Shown here piece after piece: positions 33,314-41,900 of a stretch of DNA of 64,000 nucleotides; positions within the stretch are counted from its first letter, which is position 1, and every line of letters begins with the position of its first letter. Location: contig JAQUVX010000007.1 in assembly GCA_028693165.1 (NCBI GenBank), positions 113,432 to 177,431 on the forward strand. Direction: 5' to 3'. Source of the DNA: Lachnospiraceae bacterium. GTDB taxonomy: Bacteria > Bacillota > Clostridia > Lachnospirales > Lachnospiraceae. The notes under the pieces are model-generated. The model was not told the DNA's origin and made no database searches. It saw nothing but the letters and a program-made list of their open reading frames with translations. The translations under genes were made by a program, and so were the position numbers.

Positions 33314-34282
33314 TCACCGCAGGCTGCCTCCCTCCACGATCTCATAGCCCATCTTCACCTCCCGGACCGCGGCCTCAGGATTCTGAATCCGGTTAAACAG
33401 CAGTCTGGCTGCCTCCATGCCACTCGTCTTATAGTAAAAATGTACCGTTGCAATGGACGGTTTCGTCACCTTTGCCATCATGGAATCGCCCACACCGGCA
33501 AGAGCCACATCCTCCGGTATCCGTTTTCCTGCATCCTCAAGACACATCATTGCGCCCACCGCAATGGAATCTGTCGCACAGAAGATCCCGTCCAGCCCCG
33601 GCTCCTGATCCAGCAGCCTTTTGCAGCCTTCATAGCCGGCATCCATAGAGAAAGCCCCTTCCGTGAAACAGGTTTTCACCTGGGAGCCTGCGCCGTCCAC
33701 AAAGCCGCGCCTCCGCTCCTTTCCTGCCGCCACATCCCTCTGCGTCACACCGATATACCCCAGCATCCCGGCATGCTTCGCCATGCGCTCCGTCATCTCC
33801 TTTGCCGCATGATAATCATCATGATAAACGCAGCTATAGCCCGTCAGCGTCTGCCCCAGCAGAACGACCGGAACCTGCATCTCCCTAAGCCGCTCCTTGT
33901 GCGCTTTTGTCAGGATTGTACCGATCAGGATCACTCCGTCCACCTGGTTGTATTTAAACAGATTTAAATACTTCAGTTCTTCTTTCTCATCATTGTCCGT
34001 GTTGGCAAGCAGCATCTGATAACCTTCCTTCGCCAGGACCACGCTGATGCCCGCCACCATGCGGCTGACGGACTCCGAATTGATCTTGGGAATGATGACC
34101 CCGATAATGTTGGTCCGCTTCAGCCGGAGCTGCTGCGCCTGAACCGACGGCTCATACCCGGTCTCCTCAATCACCCTGCGGATCTTCTCCCGCTTCTCCT
34201 CACTGACATACCCATCATTTAAGTACCTGGATACCGTCGCCCTGGAAACCCCCGCCATGGCTGCGATTTCGTTGATTGTCAT
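33314..34282 (-). CDS. LacI family repressor of the sucrose genes
   Basis: The 322-residue protein has the LacI helix-turn-helix and hinge at residues 1-60 (MTINEIAAMAGVSRATVSRY) and a periplasmic-binding-like sugar domain (TNIIGVIIPKINSESVSRMV, GIFCATDSIAVGAMMCLEDA). It probably represses the sucrose operon through the two palindromes upstream of the PTS gene, and releases DNA on binding a sugar or sugar phosphate. It is on the same strand but separated from the operon by the ECF sigma module. No matching operator is seen at its own promoter. The ligand is inferred from location. Confidence 0.9.
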   Translation of the reverse strand: MTINEIAAMAGVSRATVSRYLNDGYVSEEKREKIRRVIEETGYEPSVQAQQLRLKRTNIIGVIIPKINSESVSRMVAGISVVLAKEGYQMLLANTDNDEKEELKYLNLFKYNQVDGVILIGTILTKAHKERLREMQVPVVLLGQTLTGYSCVYHDDYHAAKEMTERMAKHAGMLGYIGVTQRDVAAGKERRRGFVDGAGSQVKTCFTEGAFSMDAGYEGCKRLLDQEPGLDGIFCATDSIAVGAMMCLEDAGKRIPEDVALAGVGDSMMAKVTKPSIATVHFYYKTSGMEAARLLFNRIQNPEAAVREVKMGYEIVEGGSLR

Positions 34283-34329
34283 TGTCTCCCGCCATCCTCT
34301 CCGCTCTGTCTTTTTCTTCTCTGTTCTTC

Positions 34330-34358
34330 ATTATAGCGGAAAGCCGCCTTTTTCACAA
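34330..34358 (-). promoter_or_regulatory. Promoter of the LacI gene
   Basis: On the minus strand TTGTGA (34353-34358) and TATAAT (34330-34335) are spaced exactly 17 bases, 48 bases before the start codon. Confidence 0.75.
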
Positions 34359-34521
34359 GAATTTAGCCTCGCGGATTTTCAAAACCTCGATTTTTATTCA
34401 TACAGGCTGGTTTGCCGGATATGGATCTGCTTTCCCTGCCTTTCTACATCATAGAAGTATAATTTTCATCTTTTTCGCAATGTTAATACCGTAACCATTC
34501 ATTTTTATCACGGAGGTTGTT

Positions 34522-35346
34522 ATGGATAATAAAAAAACATTGTATTGGGCAATCGGTATTGTCGTTGCCCTGCTGGTTATCTTCATGTTTTGGGGCGCAA
34601 ACCGCGACAAATCAGGAAGTTCCCAGGACTCCACGTCCGCCGGCCAGACAGAGAGCGGTATGAGCTCCGCCGGTTCCGAGGCCCATACGGGGACGGACCA
34701 TGAAAATGCGAAGGAAACGGCCGCAGGCAGCACAGGCGCCGGCGATACCGCTGACAACACAGACACCGGGTACGCCAGGTATATGGAGGAGGAAACCGCC
34801 ATCATGGACCGTATGATGCGAGACATGGATCTGCCGGAGGAAAGCGGCAATGCCGCTCTGGATTTCATCGACGGCATGATCCCGCATCACGAAGCCGCTG
34901 TGTCCATGGCAGAAAGCTATTTGAATAACGGCGGAAACCATGCGAAGCTTAAACCTCTTGCGGAGGATATTATCAAGGCACAGAAATCAGAGCTCTCCCA
35001 GATGAAGGATATGAGAAAGGTCATTGCTGATTCCGGTAAAAAAGTTCAGGAGCAAGCGGACGCCTACCGGGCTGAATATGCAAAAATGATGGCAAAGCAC
35101 CATGACGGTCATGGTGTGGGCCACAGCAGCAATACCGGTACCGGAAACGGCACAGGGACCGACAGTGATTCTATTGATGCCGCTTTTGCCGCCGGGATGA
35201 TCATGCATCATCAGATGGCGGTAGATATGGCAAAAGCCATCCTCAGCAACACGGATGAGACCGATGTGCTGGTTCTTGCACAACAGATCATCGATGCCCA
35301 GGAGGAGGAAATCACCCTGATGGAGAAGGTGTTAGAGGAGTCATAA
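34522..35346 (+). CDS. Membrane-anchored double DUF305 protein
   Basis: The 274-residue protein has an N-terminal membrane anchor (residues 6-25) and a Ser/Gly/Thr-rich linker. Two DUF305 units follow, each with a conserved His pair: DGMIPHHEAAVSMAESYL (His122-His123) and AGMIMHHQMAVDMAKAIL (His229-His230). Between them is MMAKHHDGHGVGH, another His cluster. DUF305 proteins are four-helix bundles related to ferritin-like folds and are often found near copper or metal resistance genes; binding of metal is likely. GGAGG precedes the start. The neighbours (LacI gene and an IS) do not help define its role. Confidence 0.87.
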   Translation: MDNKKTLYWAIGIVVALLVIFMFWGANRDKSGSSQDSTSAGQTESGMSSAGSEAHTGTDHENAKETAAGSTGAGDTADNTDTGYARYMEEETAIMDRMMRDMDLPEESGNAALDFIDGMIPHHEAAVSMAESYLNNGGNHAKLKPLAEDIIKAQKSELSQMKDMRKVIADSGKKVQEQADAYRAEYAKMMAKHHDGHGVGHSSNTGTGNGTGTDSDSIDAAFAAGMIMHHQMAVDMAKAILSNTDETDVLVLAQQIIDAQEEEITLMEKVLEES

Positions 35347-35353
35347 TATTTTT

Positions 35354-35597
35354 TTGCCGCAAATATCGCCCCGCTCCACGGCGCAGCAGAGGGTATCGTG
35401 ACAAAATGTTTACGCGCCTGCATTGGACATTTTTACGACAGGGACTGTGTTATTGTCCATTGAGTTCTGGAATGGCCGCCTGATATGGCTGGTTTGGACA
35501 ATTTGGGGCTTGATTTGTTACGGTTGTCCATGATTTCCGGTTTTTCTGGACAATTCTTGAATTTTTGCTTATTGGCTTTCCAAATGTGGTTTTAAAA
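35354..35597. other. Intergenic stretch with repeated TTGTCCA/TGGACAA words
   Basis: No gene is seen here. The seven-base word TTGTCCA or its complement TGGACAA, or a one-base variant, occurs five times between 35424 and 35553 in both directions. A further copy lies beyond the IS at 37249-37255, so the IS seems to have entered a region with this motif. Confidence 0.55.
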
Positions 35598-35618
35598 TGT
35601 ACCCTATAAAGTGGACAC
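35598..35618 (+). repeat. Left terminal inverted repeat of the IS
   Basis: It starts TGTACCCTATAAAGTGGAC and pairs with the right end at 37164-37184, sharing TGTACCCT and GGACAC. Confidence 0.75.
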
Positions 35619-35797
35619 GCAAAAACAATCTAATTACCCAAGGAACATGGCCGTCCCCACGTTCTAGACATGAGATTTCTTCGTATTAACCAAGGAAAAC
35701 TCATTTTTGTGGCTGAACCCATTTTTAAGCACAGACCTTGTGTTTCCTAATTTCTTGATATTGTGATATATTTAATCTAACGAATTGGAGGAATCAT

Positions 35798-36226
35798 ATG
35801 TCAAGAAAAACGTTTACCCCATCGGAAGTAGAGCTGCTCAGGCAAAATCCCTACACAGCTGATGTCTGCCCAACACATCTTTATTACACGCTTGCGTTCA
35901 AGGAATACGCGATCAGAGCAGCCACCAGAGGAGACACTTCGATCAAAATCTTTTCTAATGCTGGTTATGATCCGGAAGTCCTCGGAAAGCCAAGAATCTA
36001 TGCTGCCATGAAGTCTTTTAAGCGAGAGGCTGCCTCACCTCAGGGACTTCATGAATCACGGCATTCCAGCGAAGCCAGACTGGATGCCCTTGCTAAAAAA
36101 GATCTGAGCAGGCAGCAATCCGAGAAAGCAATTCGAAAGCTTCAGGAGCGGGTCATTCACCTGGAACAACAGATTGAGTTTTTAAAAAAAATTCAATTTA
36201 TAAACCCGAAGCCTCCGAAGAAATAA
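35798..36226 (+). CDS. IS3-family OrfA (HTH protein)
   Basis: The 142-residue protein starts MSRKTFTPSEVELLRQNPYT behind TTGGAGGAATCAT. Its N-terminal part includes a helix-turn-helix-like region (FKEYAIRAATRGDTSIKIFS) for binding the IS ends. The C-terminal half is a heptad-rich coiled coil (LQERVIHLEQQIEFLKK), the usual dimerisation helix leading to OrfB. It ends after the A8 run at 36184-36191, where ribosomes can slip to the OrfB frame to make the fused transposase. Confidence 0.87.
   Translation: MSRKTFTPSEVELLRQNPYTADVCPTHLYYTLAFKEYAIRAATRGDTSIKIFSNAGYDPEVLGKPRIYAAMKSFKREAASPQGLHESRHSSEARLDALAKKDLSRQQSEKAIRKLQERVIHLEQQIEFLKKIQFINPKPPKK
36184..36191 (+). promoter_or_regulatory. A8 slippery run for -1 ribosomal frameshift
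   Basis: OrfA reads TTA AAA AAA ATT here; slipping back one base continues as AAT TCA ATT into the OrfB frame, which is open from a TGA just upstream. This is the standard A-AAA-AAA signal of IS3 elements. Confidence 0.75.
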
Positions 36227-36285
36227 TCTTTTCCAAGATCCAGGCTTCCCGGAAACGCGATGTCAATACACTTTCTGTAAAAGAA

Positions 36286-37152
36286 ATGTGCGCGCTTGCA
36301 GGGGTCTCCCGGTCAGGGTATTATAACTGGATACAAAGTGCACCGGCACGCAGTATTCGGGAGCAGAAGGACGAGCAGGATTTCACACTGATTCTGGCTG
36401 CGTATCAGTATCGCGGGTATGCTAAAGGCGCCAGAGGTATTTATATGCGTCTCCTTCATATGGGGGTTCGGATGAATGTGAAGAAAATCCGCAGGCTTAT
36501 GAAAAAGTACCACCTGTTCTGTCCCATCCGCAAGGCCAATCCTTACCGCCGCATGGCGAAGGCGATCCGAACCAATGCAGTTGCAGATAATCGGGTAAAA
36601 CGTGAATTTCGAATTCATGGTGCAAGACGAATTCTGCTTACGGACATCACTTATATCCCGTATGACGGACATTTCTTTTATCTGTCTGTTATCAAAGATG
36701 CCTATACAGAACAGGTTTTATCTCATGTGCTAAGCGAGTCACTGGAACTGGATTTCGTATTAGAAACTGTGGAGCAGCTCATGCGTAACCACGGAGCCAC
36801 TCTGGATACAAACGTGCTGATCCACAGTGATCAGGGATGCCACTATACCAGCACCAAATTTCGTCAGATTGTTTCGAGTCACCACCTTCGTCAGTCTATG
36901 TCCCGAAAGGGAAACTGCTGGGATAATGCTCCACAGGAAAGTTTCTTTGGACACATGAAGGATGAGCTTGGACCGATGATGAAGCAATGGAACTCCTTCT
37001 TCGATGTGAAACACAGCATTGATGATTGGATGGATTACTACAACAATGACAGGGGACAATGGAGCCTCAACAAGCTGTCCCCAAATGAGTTTTATTCGTA
37101 CATTACAACCGGAATAGATCCGCTATCAGAGATTAGGAGTTTGGGTAATTAA
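36286..37152 (+). CDS. IS3-family OrfB (DDE transposase domain)
   Basis: The 288-residue reading frame, open in fact from about 36180, holds an HTH_21 region and the rve integrase core. The catalytic triad is visible: LLTDITYIPYDG (first Asp), VLIHSDQGCHYTS (second Asp) and NAPQESFFGHMKDE (Glu, 35 residues on). Most OrfB is probably made as an OrfA-OrfB fusion through the A8 frameshift, since no good ribosome site precedes ATG 36286. The stop codon overlaps the subterminal repeat of the right end. Coding region intact, so the element may still move. Confidence 0.92.
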   Translation: MCALAGVSRSGYYNWIQSAPARSIREQKDEQDFTLILAAYQYRGYAKGARGIYMRLLHMGVRMNVKKIRRLMKKYHLFCPIRKANPYRRMAKAIRTNAVADNRVKREFRIHGARRILLTDITYIPYDGHFFYLSVIKDAYTEQVLSHVLSESLELDFVLETVEQLMRNHGATLDTNVLIHSDQGCHYTSTKFRQIVSSHHLRQSMSRKGNCWDNAPQESFFGHMKDELGPMMKQWNSFFDVKHSIDDWMDYYNNDRGQWSLNKLSPNEFYSYITTGIDPLSEIRSLGN

Positions 37153-37163
37153 AAAAGTTGTTT

Positions 37164-37184
37164 GTGTCCTTGACAAAGGGTACA
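37164..37184 (+). repeat. Right terminal inverted repeat of the IS
   Basis: It ends with AGGGTACA; its reverse complement begins TGTACCCTTTGTCAAGGACA and matches 15 of 21 bases of the left end. Confidence 0.75.
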
Positions 37185-37415
37185 CTTTATTTAAAATGCT
37201 TGATTTGATGTTTTGTTTGGATAATTTTGAGGGGTGGAGTGGGGGTGTTGGACAAATGGAACAGGGGGAGGGAATGTATTGCCAGATGAAAGGAGTGGAG
37301 TGGGGTGAAATAGGCTCGCTGACGCTTCGCTGGGGGGATGAGGGGGACCGGGGGGGCGCGGGGCCATCTCGCTTGCGCTGCGCTCCAGCTCGATGGACGG
37401 CTGGCGCCGTCCATC
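37185..37415. other. G-rich intergenic region with G-quadruplex motif and hairpin
   Basis: No gene is supported here. At 37332-37363 the plus strand has four G-runs of 6, 5, 7 and 4 with loops of 3 to 4 bases, a strong G-quadruplex pattern. At 37392-37415 GATGGACGGC and GCCGTCCATC form a perfect ten-pair hairpin directly beside the 28-pair one. Confidence 0.7.
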
Positions 37416-37483
37416 CAAGAAAGAGGACCGGGGACCGCCGGGGTGAGCGAGCTCTCCCCGGCGGTCCCCGGTCCTCTTTCTTG
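37416..37483 (-). terminator. Exceptionally long hairpin downstream of gltD
   Basis: Two 28-base arms (37416-37443 and 37456-37483) pair perfectly around a twelve-base loop that can itself form GAGC/GCTC. The arms end in AAGAAAGAGG/CCTCTTTCTT, giving a T-rich 3' side. It lies 16 bases past the gltD stop and probably ends transcription from either side. Confidence 0.72.
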
Positions 37484-37499
37484 AATGCCCTGCTTGTAG

Positions 37500-38987
37500 C
37501 TAGGCCAGGTTTGTATACCTCATCAAATAGCGGTCTGCTTCTTTTGCGGCTTCTCTTCCTTCGCGAATGGCCCACACAACCAACGACTGCCCTCTATGCA
37601 TATCGCCTGTCACAAAGATCTTCTCTTTGTTCGTAGCATAGCTTCCTGCTTCGGTGGCAACATTGCTTCTCGCATTCAATTCTACATCAAACGCATCTGC
37701 AACATAACTTTGTGCTCCGAGAAAACCGGCGGCGATGAGGACTAAATCGGCTGGAACTTCCTGTTCGCTGCCTTCTACGGCAACCATGATCGTGCGGCCG
37801 GTGGCCTCGTCTTTCTGGGGCTGAAGGCTGATCAGGATTGCTTTGCACAGCTTGCCGGTCTCGTCCTTGACGAATTCCTTGATGGTGGTCTGGTAGATTC
37901 TGGGGTCGTGGCCGAAAACGGCGCAGGCTTCTTCCTGACCGTAGTCTGTCTTGCAGATACGGGGCCATTCGGGCCAGGAGTTATTCTCGGCGCGTTTGTC
38001 GGGGAGCTTTGGCATCATCTCAAGCTGCGTGACGGACGCGCAGCCGTGACGGATGGAGGTGCCGACACAGTCGTTTCCGGTATCGCCGCCGCCGATGACG
38101 ATGACATGCTTATCTTTGGCGGAGATGTAGCTGTCGTCCTCAAGGTTGGAATTTAGCAGGCTCTTCGTGGTGGATTTGAGAAAATCTACCGCAAAATAGA
38201 TTCCTTCTGCGTCACGGCCCGGAGCCTGGATATCACGGGGATTGGAGGCACCGCAGGCCAGGATGATGCTGTCAAATTCCTTCTTGAGTTTGTTTGCCTT
38301 TACCGTGTTTCCCACATCCGCACCGGTCACGAAGGTCACACCTTCCGCCTTCATCACCTCGATCTTGCGGTCGATTACGTGTTTCTCCAGCTTCATGTTC
38401 GGGATGCCGTACATCAGAAGTCCGCCCACACGGTCCTCACGCTCAAATACGGTCACATTGTGGCCGCGCTTGTTGAGCTGGTCGGCGGCTGCCAGGCCGG
38501 ACGGGCCGGAGCCAATGATGGCAATCTTCTTGTCCGTGCGCAGCTTTGGCGGACGGGGGCCGGCTTTTCCGGTCTCGTAGGCTTTTTCGATGATGGCACG
38601 CTCATTCTCCTTGATGCTGACCGGATCACCGTACAGGCCACAGGTACAGGCGGCCTCGCAGGGAGCCGGACATACGCGGCTGGTGAATTCCGGGAAGCTG
38701 TTCGTCTTTTTCAGCCGGTTGAACGCCTGTGACCAGTTGCCGATGTAGACAAGATCGTTCCACTCCGGAACCAGGTTGTTCAGCGGGCAGCCGGATACCA
38801 TGCCATTTAGCACCATGCCGGACTGGCAGAAGGGAACGCCGCACTCCATGCAGCGCGCGCCCTGCTTCTTCTGCTGTTCTTCGCTCAGAGGAGTGTGGAA
38901 TTCATTGAAATTCTTGATGCGTTCCAACGGAGCTTCTGCCTCGCTGGTGATTCTGTCATATTCTAAAAATCCTGTTGGTTTTCCCAT
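37500..38987 (-). CDS. gltD: Glutamate synthase small subunit
   Basis: The 495-residue subunit passes electrons from NADPH to GltB. The N-terminal half binds two 4Fe-4S clusters (RCMECGVPFCQSG, GCPLNNLVPEWNDL and RVCPAPCEAACTCGL). FAD binding is shown by IAIIGSGPSGLAAADQLNKR and ILIS-type ends near GFLGAQ; the NADPH motif is HVIVIGGGDTGNDCVGT. Length is usual (about 490). It starts 12 bases after the gltB stop and forms the second gene of the operon. Together the pair turns 2-oxoglutarate and glutamine into two glutamates. Confidence 0.96.
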   Translation of the reverse strand: MGKPTGFLEYDRITSEAEAPLERIKNFNEFHTPLSEEQQKKQGARCMECGVPFCQSGMVLNGMVSGCPLNNLVPEWNDLVYIGNWSQAFNRLKKTNSFPEFTSRVCPAPCEAACTCGLYGDPVSIKENERAIIEKAYETGKAGPRPPKLRTDKKIAIIGSGPSGLAAADQLNKRGHNVTVFEREDRVGGLLMYGIPNMKLEKHVIDRKIEVMKAEGVTFVTGADVGNTVKANKLKKEFDSIILACGASNPRDIQAPGRDAEGIYFAVDFLKSTTKSLLNSNLEDDSYISAKDKHVIVIGGGDTGNDCVGTSIRHGCASVTQLEMMPKLPDKRAENNSWPEWPRICKTDYGQEEACAVFGHDPRIYQTTIKEFVKDETGKLCKAILISLQPQKDEATGRTIMVAVEGSEQEVPADLVLIAAGFLGAQSYVADAFDVELNARSNVATEAGSYATNKEKIFVTGDMHRGQSLVVWAIREGREAAKEADRYLMRYTNLA

Positions 38988-38999
38988 CTTCTCTCCTCC

Positions 39000-41900
39000 T
39001 TACTTTCTCATATTCGCATAAAATGCTTCGATCTGGGCCTGTTCGCTGCTGAGTCCCTTCTCCTCCATCTGGACGATGGTCTTTAACATGCGCTGATAAT
39101 CATGCGGCATAACCTTCTTAAACTTCGGCAGATACTCCCCGAAATGCTCCAGGATGTCCTTACCCTTTTCGGAATTGGTGTAGGCTACGTGCTCCTGAAT
39201 CATTTCTTTGAGTTCCTGCACATCGTACTTGTTGGACACTTCTTCCAGCGATACCAGTGATTTGTTCAGCCGCTTGTAAAGATCGCGTTTTTCATCCAGC
39301 ACATAAGCGACACCGCCGCTCATGCCTGCCGCGAAGTTCTTGCCGGTCGTTCCGAGGATCACCACGCGGCCTCCGGTCATGTACTCACAGCCGTGATCGC
39401 CGACACCCTCAACCACCGCCGTTGCTCCGGAGTTGCGCACGCAGAAACGCTCGCCTGCCACACCGTTGATAAACGCCTTGCCGCTGGTCGCGCCGTACAG
39501 CGCAACGTTGCCGATAATGATATTTTCCGATGCCTTAAACTGCACGCTCTTCGGCGGGTATACCACCAGCTTGCCGCCGGAAAGTCCCTTGCCGAAATAG
39601 TCATTGCTGTCACCGACCAGTTCCAGGGTCAGCCCGCTTGGGATAAATGCGCCAAAGCTCTGTCCGCCGCTGCCGTCACACTGGATTGTAAAGGTGTCTT
39701 CCGGAAGCCCCTCCGGATACTGGCGGGTGATCTCGGAACCAAAGATGGTTCCCAGCGTCCGGTCCACGTTGGATACATCCACCTGCAAACTCTTCTTCTG
39801 ACCGTTTGCCAGGGCCGTCTTTAATTTCTTTAAAAATACCTGCTCGTCAATAGTATCTTCCAGCTTGAAATCATACTCGGATTTGTCATAATACCCACGG
39901 AAGCTCATGCCCTCATATGGATTGTCCAGAATGTTGGACAGATCCACCTTTGCCGCACGCTCATAGGGAATATTCTCTTTCTTCTTTAAAAGCTCGGTTC
40001 TTCCCACCAGCTCATCCACCGTGCGCACGCCCAGCTTCGCCATGTATTCGCGAAGCTCCTGTGCGATGAAATGCATGAAATTCACAACATATTCCGGTTT
40101 GCCGTGGAAACGCTTGCGCAGCTCCGGATTTTGTGTCGCGATGCCGACCGGGCAGGTATCCAGATTGCAGACACGCATCATCACACAGCCCATCGTCACC
40201 AGCGGAGCCGTCGCAAACCCGAATTCTTCTGCCCCCAGCATACAGGCAATCGCCACGTCACGGCCGGTCATCAGCTTTCCGTCTGTCTCCAGAATGACCT
40301 TGTCCCGCAACCCGTTCATGATCAGTGTCTGATGGGCCTCAGCCACGCCAAGCTCCCACGGAAGTCCCGCATTGTAAATGGAGTTTCTCGGTGCCGCACC
40401 GGTACCGCCGTCAAAGGAGGATACCAAAATGACCTGCGCCCCGGCCTTGGCAACACCGGCTGCCACCGTACCCACACCGGCCTCGGAAACCAGCTTTACA
40501 GAAATCCGCGCCCGGGTATTGGAATTTTTCAAATCGTAAATCAGCTGTGCCAGATCCTCGATGGAATAAATATCATGGTGCGGAGGCGGGGAAATCAGGC
40601 CCACTCCTGTGGTGGAATGGCGGGTTTTGGCAATCCACGGATACACCTTTCCGCCCGGAAGCTGACCACCCTCGCCAGGCTTTGCCCCCTGTGCCATCTT
40701 GATCTGGATCTCCTGTGCACTCACCAGATAGCGGGAGGTCACGCCGAATCGGCCGGAGGCTACCTGCTTGATCGCCGAACAGCGATTGCTGTTCGGCGGT
40801 CCCGGAAGCAGCCGCTCCAGACTCTCACCGCCCTCACCTGTGTTGGACTTGCCGCCCAGACGGTTCATGGCGATCGCCAGCGTCTCATGCGCCTCCTGGG
40901 AGATGGAGCCGTAGGACATGGCGCCGGTCTTAAACCGCTTCACGATGGAATCCACGCTCTCGACCTCTTCGATCGGAATCCCTCCGTTTTCATCAAATTT
41001 GAAATCGATCAGGCTCCGCAGATTGATGGTCTGTCCCTCTTCATTCAAGGCATGGCTGTACTCTTTAAACAGATCATAGCTCCCGGTCCGCGCCGCCTCC
41101 TGGAGCAGGTGGATGGTGCGCGGATTGTAGAGATGCTCCTCCTGACCTGCACGCTCCTTGTGGCTTCCGACACTCTCCAGTGTCAGATCCACATCGAGGC
41201 CCAGCGGATCGAACGCGGAAGAATGCAGCGTATCGACATCATTGGCAATGTCCTCCAGGGTCACGCCGCCCACACGGGTAACCGTATCGGTAAAATATTT
41301 GTCAACCACTTCCTTGCAGATCCCGATGGCCTCGAAAATCTGTGCGCCCTGGTAGGACTGGATCGTGGAAATACCCATCTTGGAAGCGATCTTGACAATT
41401 CCGTGCAGAACAGCGGAATTGTAATCGTTGATCGCCGCATAATAATCTTTGTCAAGCATCCTGGTCTCGATCAGGTAGCGAATCGATTCCTGCGCCAGAT
41501 ACGGGTTGATCGCACAGGCACCATAGCCCAAAAGCGTCGCAAAATGATGAACCTCCCGCGGCTCTCCGCTCTCCAGAATCAACGCCACGGAGGTGCGCTT
41601 TTTCGTCTTGACCAGATGCTGCTGTAACGCCGATACGGCAAGCAGCGACGGGATCGGCACATGATTCTCATCGATGTCACGGTCGGACAGGATGATGATG
41701 TTCACGCCGTCGCGGTGTGCCCGGTCGGCCTCCAGAAACAGGCGCTCGATGGCCTTCTCCAGCGATGTGTTCTTATAATAAGTGATCGGAATCACTTCCA
41801 CCTTAAAGCCCGGCTGATTCATGTATTTGATCTTCAAAAGATCGGTACAGGTCAGAATCGGATTGTCCACCTTCAAAATCTTGCAGTTCTCCGCGCTCTC

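Larger units (their letters stand above)
35598..37184 (+). mobile_element. IS3-family insertion sequence, apparently complete
   Basis: The 1587-bp element carries orfA, orfB and imperfect terminal inverted repeats starting TGTACCCT. The two 21-base ends agree at 15 positions, and a subterminal TAATTACCC lies at the same distance (34-42) in both ends. An A8 run gives a -1 frameshift signal. No target-site duplication is seen at the flanks, which suggests later change or a recombined copy. Confidence 0.88.

Noticed and set aside
35598-37184. Target-site duplication at the IS ends
   Set aside because: The bases next to the two ends (AAA and CTT) do not match, and the shared TTTAAAATG phrase is offset differently on each side.
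40071-41627. Plus-strand open frame of 518 codons within gltB
   Set aside because: It is fully antisense to conserved glutamate synthase sequence, has no ribosome site and shows no recognisable domain.
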